64,000 nucleotides of DNA from Dichetophora obliterata (Eukaryota; Arthropoda; Insecta; Diptera; Sciomyzidae). Below the pieces are notes generated by a model that was not told the DNA's origin, searched no databases, and worked only from the letters and a program-made list of their open reading frames with translations. A program made the position numbers and the translations under genes. Positions 47,391-59,178 of this stretch are shown here, one piece after another. The stretch lies in the NCBI GenBank assembly GCA_963920525.1, contig OY986438.1, positions 47,032,788-47,096,787 on the forward strand, read 5' to 3'. Every line of letters starts with the position of its first letter. The stretch's first letter is position 1.

Positions 47391-48690
47391 ATAAGTTAAA
47401 TTATTTTATTTTAGATTTATTAAAAAAATATTTTTTTGAGCCAAAGCTCATTCTTTATTGGTATCCAAACTTAAACTAAACTAACAATTTTTATAACTTA
47501 AATATAACACCTAAAGCAGAGCTTCTTGCTCCCTGCTGCTTTTAATGTTGGCATAGCTGCGCTGCAGGTAAAGTCTGGTCGTTGGTCTAATTCTATGGAA
47601 TTGTTTGCGATAAAGCGTCGGCGTTATTTTGCAATGTGGGAAATGCAGCGTCAGCGTCTGGACTTGAAGCGGATGCGCGTGTAGATTATATGAGTTATAA
47701 AGTGAGGTGTTAACTTATACGCCTAATTTTGTGCATTCTTTGCTGTTTGGGTATCTTCTACAAACACCTCCAATCATATAAGGGCATTTTCATAACGGCG
47801 CACGTACGGTTCGTACGCCTTTCATGTCGCTAAAAATTAGAAAGCAAATAAAAATCGATTTTTTTTCCTATTTTTGGATAGCACTTTATTTAGTGTAAAA
47901 GTTGGAAGCTATTAAAAAAATGAACCAAAGATATTTGCAAACAAAAAAGGAAGCATTGCGTTACAGAAAATATAAATGCTTTTTGTCTGCATCTATAAAA
48001 ACGAAAAAATCTGCTTAATGTGGACGAGTTTTTTTATGATTTTTTTTTTTTTTCAATATAATATGGAATAATGTTGCTTTATATTTGTAATTGTTTCGTT
48101 GTAAAATCTTTTTCAGTTATTTTTATGCACACAATACATTCGTTACGTAACAGATTTTTCCTTTACTACACACTCCTTTACAAGAAATTCTTCATATTAT
48201 TTTGAAATAAAGATTTTCTTACATAAGAAAAAACCACGTTAATTCGGGTCAATAATAATACTAAATAAAAAAATGTTTATATTATGAAATATTTCCTTAC
48301 GAAGAAGTAGCGGTACAAGCTATTTTTAAAAAATTTTCTTCACATGGTAAGCAATGAAGTTTATGGATACCAGAGATATTCGCCACTTCCTCATATTTCC
48401 CACTAAACCAAAAAGAAAACTCTTTGGTTTGTACGGCTTTTTCAATTTCTTTCCTTAATAAGTTTCTTATTATTTTTATTTAATTCTACTCGCTGAACTT
48501 GCTTTAAATCAAAATTTCTGAAAAAAGAATTATAACAAATGATGCTTTTGAGTAGCGCATGTGACATACGAATATCAAAGAAAGCGAGTTAAATAAATAA
48601 AAAGTAAAAATTTTTTTAAAAATAAGCTTTTATTTAAAAAAGACGTGAACTAAAAAGAAAAAAATAAATTTAAGTGATATAGTAGGTACA
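47391..48690. other. Mostly unassigned; GC-richer 59-codon frame at 47508-47684
   Basis: The plus-strand frame 47508-47684 is open for 58 residues; from its ATG at 47595 it encodes the basic MELFAIKRRRYFAMWEMQ and ends KRMRV. No family is recognised. The rest is AT-rich with no supported feature. Confidence 0.3.
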
Positions 48691-48867
48691 TTCTACACAG
48701 AGCCAAAAACCACCACATAAAATTAATAAGATCACCTAATTGAGCTATTTTATTAGGTTCTCTTATTAAAACAACCAAATTATAAGAATTTTTCATAGAG
48801 AAATCTTTTTAATTCCATAGAGAAAATCTTATTAAAAATGTACAACTACTATTAAACAAAAACTTAA

Positions 48868-49240
48868 TGAGCGTTCGAGAGAAAGATTCTTCGTAAGATC
48901 TACGAACCAATCTGAGTCAATGGCGAGTACTGAATACAGTGGAATGATGAATTTATGAGTCAAGTGCATTAAAATCGAGCAGCTTCGCTGGCTTGGTCAT
49001 GTTCAGCGCATGAAAGACGATGCTTCAGTGAAGAAAACATTCGATTCGGTACCCAGCGGCGGTCAACGCAGAAGACGACGACCGCATCTTCGTTGGAAAG
49101 ACCAAGTAGAGGACAACCTGACGAAGCTTGGAATTTCCAACTGGCACCAGCAAGCGAAAGACAGAAATGGCTGGCGCAAATTCTTATATGAGGCCAAGAC
49201 CGACATACGGTTGTAGCGCCAACTAAGTAAGTAAGTAACT
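48868..49240 (+). pseudogene. RTE-like retrotransposon 3' fragment
   Basis: Readable pieces ERKILRKIYEPI, VNGEY, IQWNDEFMSQ, EQLRWLGHVQRMKDDASVKK, then RRRRRPHLRWKDQVEDNLTK, LGISNWHQQAKDRNGWRKFL, ending YEAKTDIRL at 49214. RLRWLGHV.RM...GRP..RW.D.VE.DL..L...NW...A.DR..W is the C-terminal signature of RTE-type elements. Two stops interrupt the first part. The copy ends in AAGTAAGTAAGT, a short tandem tail as RTE elements have. Confidence 0.85.
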
Positions 49241-50173
49241 ATCAAACATTTTTTTATAAGATTTCTTATTAAATGAATGAAATGATGTTGTAAACTTATT
49301 AATACTTTACTTTAATAAGAAAATATTTTTTTTTACTCTCCAAAGTTTAAGAAGAGACCACCTTAAATTAATAAGAAAATTTTTTTTGATCTGCTTTTAT
49401 AAGATTTTCTTATTAAACACCCTTTTAAGAAGGTAATAACAGTGAAAAGGCTACTTCTTCTTTGCTTTAGCTGTCAGTCTTAATTGTGAAGTGAATTTAT
49501 GAAGTTTATGTGCATTTTATGGATTTAATTTATTTAAAGTAAAATAAAAATGTGTGATAATGGTTAATGATACTTATGTTCCCGAACTTGTTTTCGACCA
49601 GGCTGAAATTCTGGAAACTCAAGCGATATATCAGTCGTGGGGCTTGAGTGACTCAAGTTCGATTTTACTAAAAATTTATGGAGTAAGCTTGAAGGAGGTT
49701 CTTCAAAGTAGCGTCTGTTCGTGAATATATACTATTATTTTTACACTGATTTCCTTTAAATTGTTTATTTTTAAAAAGTGAGATTTTTTTAAATTTTATT
49801 TAATTAAGTAGTTTATAAAAATATTGATCTGTGACATCAAAGATGTGAATTCACCTTAATTCATGAAGATTGAGGATATCGCCACTTTCTTTGACAAGTT
49901 CATTTTGTTATACAAAGGTATTTTTTTTTCCTTTTTGTTAAAATATATTTTAACAGATGTATTTTATACATACATATACAAATTTTATTTCCTAATAAAT
50001 TGTAATAAACCATCAAAATGTCTTTATATTTAACATAACGGGCAATTAAAAGTACATTTCTAGGTAAAAGGTTAATAAGATATCGTTTTGATTTAAAAAT
50101 ATATTCTTATTAAAATTTAAAAAGAAATCCTATTAAATCACTAAGATGTCCTTATTAAATTTTTAAAAAATTA

Positions 50174-51330
50174 AAGTTTTTTCTAAATGACCTCTATATT
50201 TATTATGTTGACTTTATATGATTTAAATACAAATTCTAAATGTTTGATAGTTTAAATCATACTTGATTTTAAATACAAATTCTAGTTGTTTGACAGTTTA
50301 AAATCGTTTATCGAGCTTAAGGTCAAAGTTAGAACAATTAATTGTTCTAACGAATTTTTTCCAAAGAAACAACAACAAAGTTTTTCAATATGAAAGGAAA
50401 AAAAACCACTAGCAATTGATTTTATTGTACAATTTCTGCGGTGCTAAACGCGTCATCAGAAATCTTTGTGATTGCCCGTGCAAGCGCGTTGACGCACTGC
50501 ACCATCGGGGCGATGAGATTTTGAAGCTTCAATTTCTCATTTTTTTCCTCAATTTCATAATGTCACATTTGTTGTTGTATTTCTGTTTTACTTTAGTTTC
50601 TATGCTTATGTTATTATATGTAGTCCAACAGCCTGCTGGAAGTCTGCACTAACAAAGCATGTTTACTGAAGTTGTTTTTAGAATTTTTGCTGATTTTGTT
50701 TTCAGCTGTTTCCGTTTGGTCGAGCTCTACCATTTGATTAAAGTTTTTTCTAAATGACCTCTATATTTATTATGTTGACTTTATATGATTTAAATACAAA
50801 TTCTAAATGTTTGATAGTTTAAATCATACTTGTTGTTTCTTTGGAAAAAATTCGTTAGAACAATTAATTGTTCTAACTTTGACCTTAAGCTCGATAAACG
50901 ATTTTAAACTGTTAAACAACTAGAATTTGTATTTAAAATCAAGTATGATTTAAACTATCAAACATTTAGAATTTGTATTTAAATCATATAAAGTCAACAT
51001 AATAAATATAGAGGTCATTTAGAAAAAACTTTAATCAAATGGTGGCTTGCACGGGCAATCACAAAGATTTCTGATGACGCGTTTAGCACCGCAGAAATTG
51101 TACAATAAAATCAATTGCTAGTGGTTTTTTTTCCTTTCATATTGAAAAACTTTGTTGTTGTTTCTTTGGAAAAAATTCGTTAGAACAATTAATTGTTCTA
51201 ACTTTGACCTTAAGCTCGATAAACGATTTTAAACTGTCAAACAACTAGAATTTGTATTTAAAATCAAGTATGATTTAAACTATCAAACATTTAGAATTTG
51301 TATTTAAATCATATAAAGTCAACATTTTTA
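50174..51330. repeat. Long complex foldback with ~300-bp arms
   Basis: The block AAAGTTTTTTCTAAATGACC...TTTGATAGTTTAAATCATAC...TTGCCCGTGCAAG (50174-50480) is repeated in reverse order and strand at about 51039-51325. A partial forward copy is at 50741-50830 and another reverse copy at 50831-51035. GTTAGAACAATTAATTGTTC, part of a 24-bp perfect palindrome, is found three times (near 50329, 50855, 51178). The frame 50416-50652 lies in the unpaired part. Confidence 0.85.
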
Positions 51331-51649
51331 AAAAATCTTATTTAATCTATAAGATTTCTTCTTAAAAACCAAGAAGTTTTGATAAGATTTTCTTATTGTT
51401 TTTAAAAGTGTTCTTATAAAAAACAAGAAGATTCTTCTTAAAATTATGTGGTTTGCCTAATAAAAAAGCGCAATGTTTAAATAAGCTTTTCTCTATGGTT
51501 TTAATAAAACAATCTTCTTGGATGAAATCCATAGAGAAATCTTATTGATTTTCGTCTGTTTTATAATGTTGTTTTGGCTCTGTGTAGGTGCAGAAGAACC
51601 CCTCCCTTGGTAACTCATCATCATAATATAAGCGTACGTAAATTAGTAA

Positions 51650-51829
51650 GTTATAAGGACTTATATAAATTTAGAATTTCTCAAATACATTTATATTTAA
51701 AAGCTTAAAGTATTGATATTGTGTAGTAAACCTGTATAACGGATCGCGGACATCGGTGCCTCAAGCTTTTAAATATAAATGTATTTGAGAAAGTCTAAAT
51801 TAATATAAGTCCTTACAACTTACCAATTT
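51650..51829. repeat. Hairpin with 67-bp arms
   Basis: AAATTAGTAAGTTATAAGGA to TTTAAAAGCTT (51650-51716) is inverted at 51763-51829 with only a few mismatches; the loop is 46 bp and contains CGGATCGCGGACATCGG. No coding sequence. Confidence 0.85.
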
Positions 51830-51839
51830 ACATTTTTCA

Positions 51840-52870
51840 TAAGCCCCATGCTTTATTTGAAGAAACTTTACTGTTTGAATTTCAGCTGAATCAGCCCCGT
51901 AGTTTTAGAGATATAGCATTTTTATGGATTTGTGGGCGGTAAAAGGAGGTGTGGCAAAAAATTTTATCATACTATTGCATTGTCACCGGACTTACATATG
52001 CATGCTTAATTTCAGCTAAATCGGATACCAACAAGTTTTAGAAATACATACGAACGAAGCAAGTTAAATAAAAGCTTATAAAAATTTGCAAAATACCGTT
52101 AATTGATCTTATTTTGGTCTCTTTTTATTTTTGTTTTTTAGTTAATAATTGTTGTGAGTAACATTTTGTGTTTAGAGTGCAATCGTTAAAGAAGTAAATA
52201 TTAAAGAGAAAATGCTATTCAAAGTTACCATCAGCGAAAAAATATAAAGTCACTTTTGTAGCCAGTTTCCTTATTACGGCAACTGAGTTAGGCTGTAAAT
52301 TGTTTAAAATAATAAGCTTTTAATATTTTTTTTTTTTATATGAAATCATGTATAATTGTTTCTTTACTAACATTTTATTTTTCGTTTACGGTAGACCTTT
52401 TTGTGGAAATGCCCCTATGTAATAAAAAAAAAGACACAGTTTCGATATACGTAGAATTCCTTTTTATACAGTAATAGAGAAAAATTCCAGTTTTTTTATT
52501 TATATTTTTCAAAACTATTTTAAAGTATTTCATCTTCTAAATAACAATTATTCAAAAACAAACTTGTTGTTGTTGTCCTTCTTCAAACTTACCTGATCTA
52601 AAAAGCTCACAATTAAATTCATGTAAAAATTTGTTTTGTTTTATAAAAAGCTTTCGTTTGATATTTTTGGTGATGAATTTGTTGTTCTTGTTCATTTGTC
52701 AAAAAACATGCTGATTTTGCCATACATTTCATTGACGAAAATTTCATATAAATGTTCCAAATTCGTGCAAGACGCAATGCAGAAACGTCGGGATTTATCA
52801 TGCATGAACCCAATATCAAAATATTGAGGAAATCCCGTTAACGAAAAGTAGACACATATATAAAGAAAAT
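51840..52870. other. Fly interspersed repeat fragment, otherwise unassigned
   Basis: At 51880-52070, TTTCAGCTGAATCAGCCCCGTAGTTTTAGAGATA, then GGTGTGGCAAAAAATTTT and TACGAACGAAGCAAG resemble the repeat class at 14990-15248. 52090-52870 shows no supported feature. Confidence 0.4.
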
Positions 52871-52879
52871 TCGTCAAGG

Positions 52880-53560
52880 AATTAAAATCGAAACGTGCTT
52901 CTGGACCGAATTCAACGTCGTGCGATATATTTGATACGGGATAAAAATATTTCATCCTCTCTCAGTTCTATTGGAAATCGACGTAATGTTGGTTTCGTAA
53001 TGGCCTGACGCCACCACACCGTATATTTTCCAGGTCCACTTGGGCAGCTGTTCAAGCCCACTCCTTTACCATTGCCTTGATGCCACACAGGACCTCACGT
53101 TGTAGTGATAAATCGTTCTTTAGTCGTACGGTAAAGTTGTGGAATAGTCTCCCTACGAGCGTGTTTCCCGTCAAATTAAAAACAAATCTGCACCGAAACT
53201 ACTCCACCTTTTCAACCTCTAACTAACTATCACCCAAGCGCGTCGGAAGCGAATTTCATCTGGGGGGGCAGTACAAATGGGGGGGCAGTACAAATAGTGG
53301 TGCAAAAAAAGTTCATCAAAATTTCTTCACATGAAACATGAAGAAGAGAGAAAGAAGAGGAAAATATATAATACAAAAATATTATCGTTGCAAAAAAACT
53401 GATATTTTGAATAACTTTTCCTTTTAAATTGTTTATCTAGCTAAAAAAGTGGGGGGGCAACTGCCCACCTTTCCCCCCCGCTTCCGACGCCAATGCTATC
53501 ACCCATCTTCCAAATCAACACAATGCTCATACATTTATAAGAAACATTACCTTAGCTTTC
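52880..53560 (+). mobile_element. 3' fragment of the jockey-type element of 2988-4880
   Basis: LLDRIQRRAIYLIRDKN (from 52908), NRRNVGF, a deletion, then LTPPHRIFSRSTWAAVQAHS, FSRTVKLWNSLPTSVFPVKL and a stop near 53221 match the other copy. The 3' UTR ACTATCACCCATCTTCC...CACAATGCTCATACATTTAT continues after a hAT insertion and ends in an A-run near 53580. It keeps the Trp codon that is a stop in the copy at 3127. Confidence 0.85.
53235..53495. mobile_element. 261-bp hAT deletion derivative
   Basis: Ends CAAGCGCGTCGGAAGCG and CGCTTCCGACGCCAATG match the element at 24973-26703. CTATCACC flanks both sides (53227-53234, 53496-53503); the unoccupied site can be read in the sister retroelement at 3065-3080 (minus strand). 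The interior joins the left and right termini of the longer copy at ATGAA. Confidence 0.92.
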
Positions 53561-56500
53561 ACTCTACAAAACAGAAAAAAAATAATACCAAATTGTCAAA
53601 ACCAAAAGAATTCGACAGCAATGGCAACAGTGGTGTCAATGAATATTTAAATATTATCGAAAACCATCGTCAGTCCAAAACTATCGATAGTCACGAAAGT
53701 GTGAAATTATAGATAGTATCGATAGTGTCATCGATAGTTTGCGAACTCTACAATTTAGCCTCTGAAAGATTCGGCGAATTACAACAATTATGAATATCTT
53801 GAAGTTGTTGTAATAGAGTGGTAAAAGTTAGGCGCTGACAACCGCTACTTTGCATTATATTTTGTATGATTTTTTTTTAGTAATTTTTTTTAAGCTCATG
53901 CAGAAACTTCCTTTAAGAAATCATCACAAAAAGTTCGTCAATGATGCCGCGAACTACTGGGTATTAATAAAAAAAAACAACAACAACAACAACAACAAGA
54001 GCAGCACAACAACGAACGACGTGATTACGAACCAAACAAGCAAGCACAACAACAACAACAACCTTAAAAACAGCATAAGCAGCTTGTGCATTTCTCATAC
54101 GAATATATGAATTTTTCTTCTTCTTAGATTTTGCTATTTTATTAGATATTCGTTTTATTCCCACTAAAACTGATATTTTGGCATTTTTTTTTCTTTGTAC
54201 GATGAATATTAAAGTCTGTAGGTATACCCTAAAGTGTCAAATATCACTTTGAAAAAATTTGTGAAAATGACCCCCATACAAACCGCGGTGCACGACGTAA
54301 TTCTACGTCAAAAGTTAAAAAGTTCCAGAAAAATTACACTCAGTTACACACTACACTCACTGAAAAATTATTAATTAACTCAAGTTTCTGTTTGGTAGAA
54401 ACTGTGGTTTGTGGACGCAACAAAAATAAGATGAACCTTTCCATTCTTATCCATGTATTTGACTCATCTTGTTATAATATTTAAGGTATTTAAAAAAAAA
54501 GGGAAAGACTTAAGCATAATTTTGGTTATCGCAGAATATTTTGGTTTTTAAATCAAATAGTTTATGATAATTTTGAAATATATTCAAATAAATTGAAATT
54601 TTTTTAAGGTTGCACTCAAATGAGTGCAACTTAAATTTAGACTATATTTAAATAGTTCCAATATGAACCTTTCCAATCTGATACTTTTTGCTAAAGTCTT
54701 AAAGTAGAACTTAAATTGATTGCAAAATATTCAAACGTTAGAGGGCATTTAGAGGGTATTACAAAAAGAATTGCAGCACGTAAAAGATAATGCATTTATT
54801 TAATTTTCTGTAGTTACTCTTTTTATACAATGCAAAAACTGACCTCAATTAAATTCTTTAAATTTATTCCTCAATCAGTTTGAAAATTTAAAAATTGACA
54901 TAACACGTGTTCAGATATTTTTTTTTTAATTTAGATTTTTCCGTAAACTAGGCTTCCCTAGTTCAAAAAAAAACAAAATAAAATCAAAGTGAACTATTCT
55001 ACGATAAATGTTGCTTGTACTATTTCATAGCAATTACAAATTGCGCCAGAAATGAACTAGTTGGTTTTTCCAATCGACTCCAAAATAACTACTGGGTATG
55101 TATACAATCAGGGAAAATGTTGATCATTAAATTTAGGTGAAATTAAGGTCCATTCAGGTAAAATTAAGCACATAAGTGTCATATCTCTTTAAAAAATTAC
55201 GAGTAATTAATTATTATAACAATGCAACAAATTCTGGATAAATGAGTAACTAGAATATTTTTTTTTAAAACTTGATTTCGTGTGAGTGCATGCGCATTTG
55301 TAATATTTAATTATACTCGTATTCGACAATAAAATCTGTACGATCTCCACATGTCCTTCTCTCAGCATCCCTACAGCTTTTATTACGTATAGAGAAAGTG
55401 TTCAACTGCAACAATAAAACCCAATTCAAATGTTCTTCGTTATCTATATCTTCTTGGAATAGCTTTTTTGTCTACTTAATCAACTACCTCTTCAGCCAAA
55501 TAAGTAAGTGTTTTTTGACCTCTTCGGTGCAAATAATGCAATTTAATAAACTTTCAAGTGCTCGTCTATTCAACACTAGACAACAAATAGAACATATACA
55601 AATATACTGTGTCAAGATAAAAATAACGTCATAGCGGCAGGTAGGAGAAAGTTTTCCGAAAGGTGGCAACCGGACAAAACAAATAATCAAGAATATCGCT
55701 TGCAAGTTTTTGTTTACCTCAAAGCAAAGCAAGAAGCATCTAATCTATGACTTTTGTTGTTATATATAAGGCTGTGTGCGTTTGTGCGTTTGTGGTTGTG
55801 TGCTGTCGAGGGATATTCGTTTCAAGTGTTTCTGAAGATGTTAAATAAATACGAATCAGGCCAGTAGCTGGCTACGATTGTGGCTGGCAATCAATGATTG
55901 AGCCTTTGTTGGCTTTGATTTTAGGTTTCCTTGATTTAAAGGCACTTTTTCCATGATTTTCCAAGTTCCATGAAAGCTTAAGAACTAATTTCTTGTTTAA
56001 GAAAGTAAATATAATTTTTTTTATCCTCCCAAATATGCGCAATTCAACTCAACCAGTTTGTGCCATCGTACCGTAACGTACTTCATCGCCACCAAATTGA
56101 ATTCCAATTGTTGAATAGGTGCGAATCAACCAAGCATAAGCACGCTTCCGTTTCCGCTAACCGCTCACCATGCTGTATTATTATTATCCCGCTTATCAGT
56201 TTGAGCTGAAGTGAATTGAATGGAGTGAATGAGTTCTAGGTGTGTGTGAGTGTGGAAGTGTGCGTGAATGAAGGTGTTCGTAATCCGGTCGAAACCAACA
56301 CCAGACGCCCAATTTTAACAACAGCGTGCACAGACATACTAGAAAGCTAAACTCACACACACACACGCTGATATAATGGCAATATCCACAACTCTAGCAA
56401 CAACAATAATAGCAATAGTAATAATAATACAAAAAGAAAACAGAAACAAAAAATAACGTAGGATGTTCTTGGCAAATGCCAAATTTCGGCGCATTGTTGT

Positions 56501-57369
56501 TGTAAGAGGTGAGTATGTCGTTGTTGTTGTTATTGTTTTGTAATACACTTGAACACATACAATTTGCTTAGAAGTGTCACACACAGAGATAATAAAAGCA
56601 CACAACCACTAATACATGCATGAATAGAAATACATACAAACAAAACTTTTATCAGTATTACGTGCAAATTTTGACAAGGGTACGAATTCAAGTAGCTGGC
56701 AATAACGATGGAGGTAGTTGGAGCTGGCATAAGGATTGTTTTGGGATTTGAAAACCGCAAGGACACGACACGTCAGCATGAGCACTAGTGGCGGATATGA
56801 GCTACGAAATGAAGGAGATAAATTAAATTTTGTGGTCTAAATGGGCAACGCTGCAGCGGTGGTCATTCGAGGAGCAACGATGGTTTAGGACAATTTAATG
56901 TTTTGAGCAAAGTGTTTTAAGAGCGGGGCGTCAGTAAAATGAATTAAGTTGCTAATTTGATGCGTTGATAACACAGTCCAACAACCAAAATAATAACAGA
57001 CATCAATCAACGGATTCTGGTAGAAAGCGGCAAAGAAAATTTTGCATGTATTTATAAAAACATAAATTTTTAAAAAAAAAAAAAATTGAATTCGAAAACG
57101 CGAACAATGTGGATACAATGAACAGGCCTTGCAAAAATTAATTCACTACATCCTTATTCTACTTTATATGCCTTTGATATAGTTGTTATGTTCACACGTC
57201 TTTGGTAAAATTAAGTGAGAAATATTTTTGCAGAATGGTTTAAGCATCTAACACCCATTATATTTGTTATTTTTTTATCTTTTTTAAAAAAATTTTAAAA
57301 ATATTCCACAGAAATGTCTTTTGGAAATTTTTACTATAGGTATCTTTGAACAAGATTTGCCTACTGATT
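53561..57369. other. No gene recognised; (AAC)n and CA-rich tracts
   Basis: A CAA/AAC microsatellite lies at about 53973-54062 and CA, TTGTTG and ACA tracts at 56340-56640. The frames here translate these repeats. The composition of 55.7-57.1 kb, with GTGTGTGAGTGTG words, resembles a fly intron or 5' UTR, but no exon is supported. Confidence 0.4.
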
Positions 57370-57697
57370 TGCCAGAGCTGGAAAAGAATGCATTGAATTT
57401 GATTTTATTCACAAAAAAGTGAATCAGTGAATAACGAAATATGAATGCATTCAATGAATGCAAAATTGTTTTATAAATAAAATTTTTAATTCACATTGAT
57501 TTTTAGATAAACTATTAATAATTCATTTCAAGTATTCATTTTCGTTATTCAGAATACTAAATAACGTTTTTTTATTGATTTGAATGATATTTACAAAGAA
57601 TGCAATTTACAAAGAATTTCAGAATTTTCAATTACTCTTTCTTTATTCATTATTAATTTTTTATTCGCTACTTATTATTCATTAAAATATAAACTTT
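57370..57697 (+). repeat. Partial copy of the AT-rich foldback family
   Basis: GAGCTGGAAAAGAATGCATT...GTGAATCAGTGAATAACG...GAATGCATTCAATGAATGCA repeats the start of the 45860 copy, then TTACAAAGAATTTCAGAATT. It is in direct orientation with the left arm of the palindrome that follows. Confidence 0.7.
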
Positions 57698-58636
57698 TTT
57701 CCATACATATAAGCTGTAGGCAGAGCTGTAAAATCAGCATTCATATTCAGAATTTTAAGTACAACTGAATAACGACATCAGAATGCATTCAATGAATGCA
57801 AAATTGATTTTAGAATAAAATTTTAAATTCACTTTAGTCTTAAAAAAATTACTAATTATTCATTTCAAATATTCATTTTCATTATTCAGAATGAATAATT
57901 CTTAATTATTCATTTGATTCATTCATATTCACAAGGAATGTAATTCACAAAGAATTTCAGATTTTTAAATTTTTCTTTCTTTATTCATTATTCATTTTTT
58001 TATTCTTTATTTATATTTTATTCATTATTCATTATTAATATTTTATTCATTATTCATAATTCATTTTTTATTCATTATTCATTTTGTATTCACTATTAAT
58101 TTTTTATTCCTTATTCACTTGATATTCATTATTTAGTTTTTATTCATTATTCATTTTTGATTCATTAATTATTTTTTATTCATTATTCATTTGTTATTCA
58201 TTATTAATTTTTTATTCATTTGAGGGCCATAAGTAAAAAATGAATAACAAATGAATAATGAATAAAAAATGAATAATTAATAGAAAATAAATAATGAATA
58301 AAAAATTAATAATGAATAAAAATTGTATAATGAATAATATATGAATAATGAAAAAAATTAAAAATGAATAATGAATAAAAATTAATAACTAATAAAAAAT
58401 GGAAGATTGCATTCTTTGTGAAGATCATTCAAATGAATAAAAAAATTATTCATTATTCTGAATAACAAAAATGAATAATTGAAATGAATAATTAATTATT
58501 TTTTTAAAATTGAATGTGAATTAAAAATTTTATTTAAAATCTTATGCATTTTTATGTCGTTATTCAGTTGTACTTAAAATTCTGAATATAAATGCTGATT
58601 TTACTGCTCTGCCTACAGCTTATATTTATGGAAAAA
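57698..58636. repeat. 940-bp palindrome (foldback) with ATTCATT microsatellite core
   Basis: TATAAGCTGTAGGCAGAGC...TAAAATCAGCATTYATATTC...TACAACTGAATAACGACAT at the left is inverted at the right (58545-58636). The arms continue through ATTCATTTCAATTATTC-like sequence into ATTCATTATTCATTTTTT repeats, which turn round near 58215 at GAGGGCCATAAG. Arms are about 400-500 bp each. Confidence 0.9.
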
Positions 58637-59178
58637 AATTATATATTTTATATAAGCTTCCAAAAAATATGCAATGAAAATTTTTTCGCGTAGTGAAAAT
58701 TTCTGCTGGTGATACATTTTGCATATGAATTGAATAAAAACCGATTTTTTTTTCTTTATAAAAGTACGGCTTAGGTGGATTTTGTATAGTAACATTTGTA
58801 TTTTATAGTAAAAATTCTTTGGCGTTTGGGAATAAGGTCTTAAGTCATAAACTATAGTTTTTCGTAATGTAAAATTGAAACTTATTTAATTGTTTGCAAA
58901 TCAGGATAAAATTTGTTTGAAAATGAAATGATGGCAAACAAGCATGGATATGATTTCCTATAGGAATATTAAGAATTTTTTTAAAATTAATCAGTATTTA
59001 CCGTTTTTTAGATGACTTAAGTCCTTAGGATCATCCAATTTTTAATCTTTTTAAAAATTTTGCTTTTTAGTAAGACTTAAGTCAGGAAATAAAACGTTCT
59101 TATTTAATTAAAAATAGGAATTGATTTATTCATTTATTCAATAGCTTCAAAAATAATTATATAATTGTTATAAAAAAT

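Larger units (their letters stand above)
48693..51587. mobile_element. 2.9-kb element with CTACACAGAGCCAAAA ends (composite)
   Basis: CTACACAGAGCCAAAA at 48693-48708 has a perfect 16-bp inverse at 51572-51587; ACCACATAAAATTAATAAGA at the left also has a partner (TTAAAATTATGTGGT) inside the right end. TTCTTATTAA/TTAATAAGAA words recur through both arms. No transposase is seen. It contains an RTE fragment and a long foldback, listed separately. TAGGTACA and TAGGTGCA near the ends might be a diverged 8-bp duplication. Confidence 0.7.

Noticed and set aside
53850..54164. Asn-rich and Val-rich frames
   Set aside because: They translate an AAC/GTT microsatellite on the two strands.
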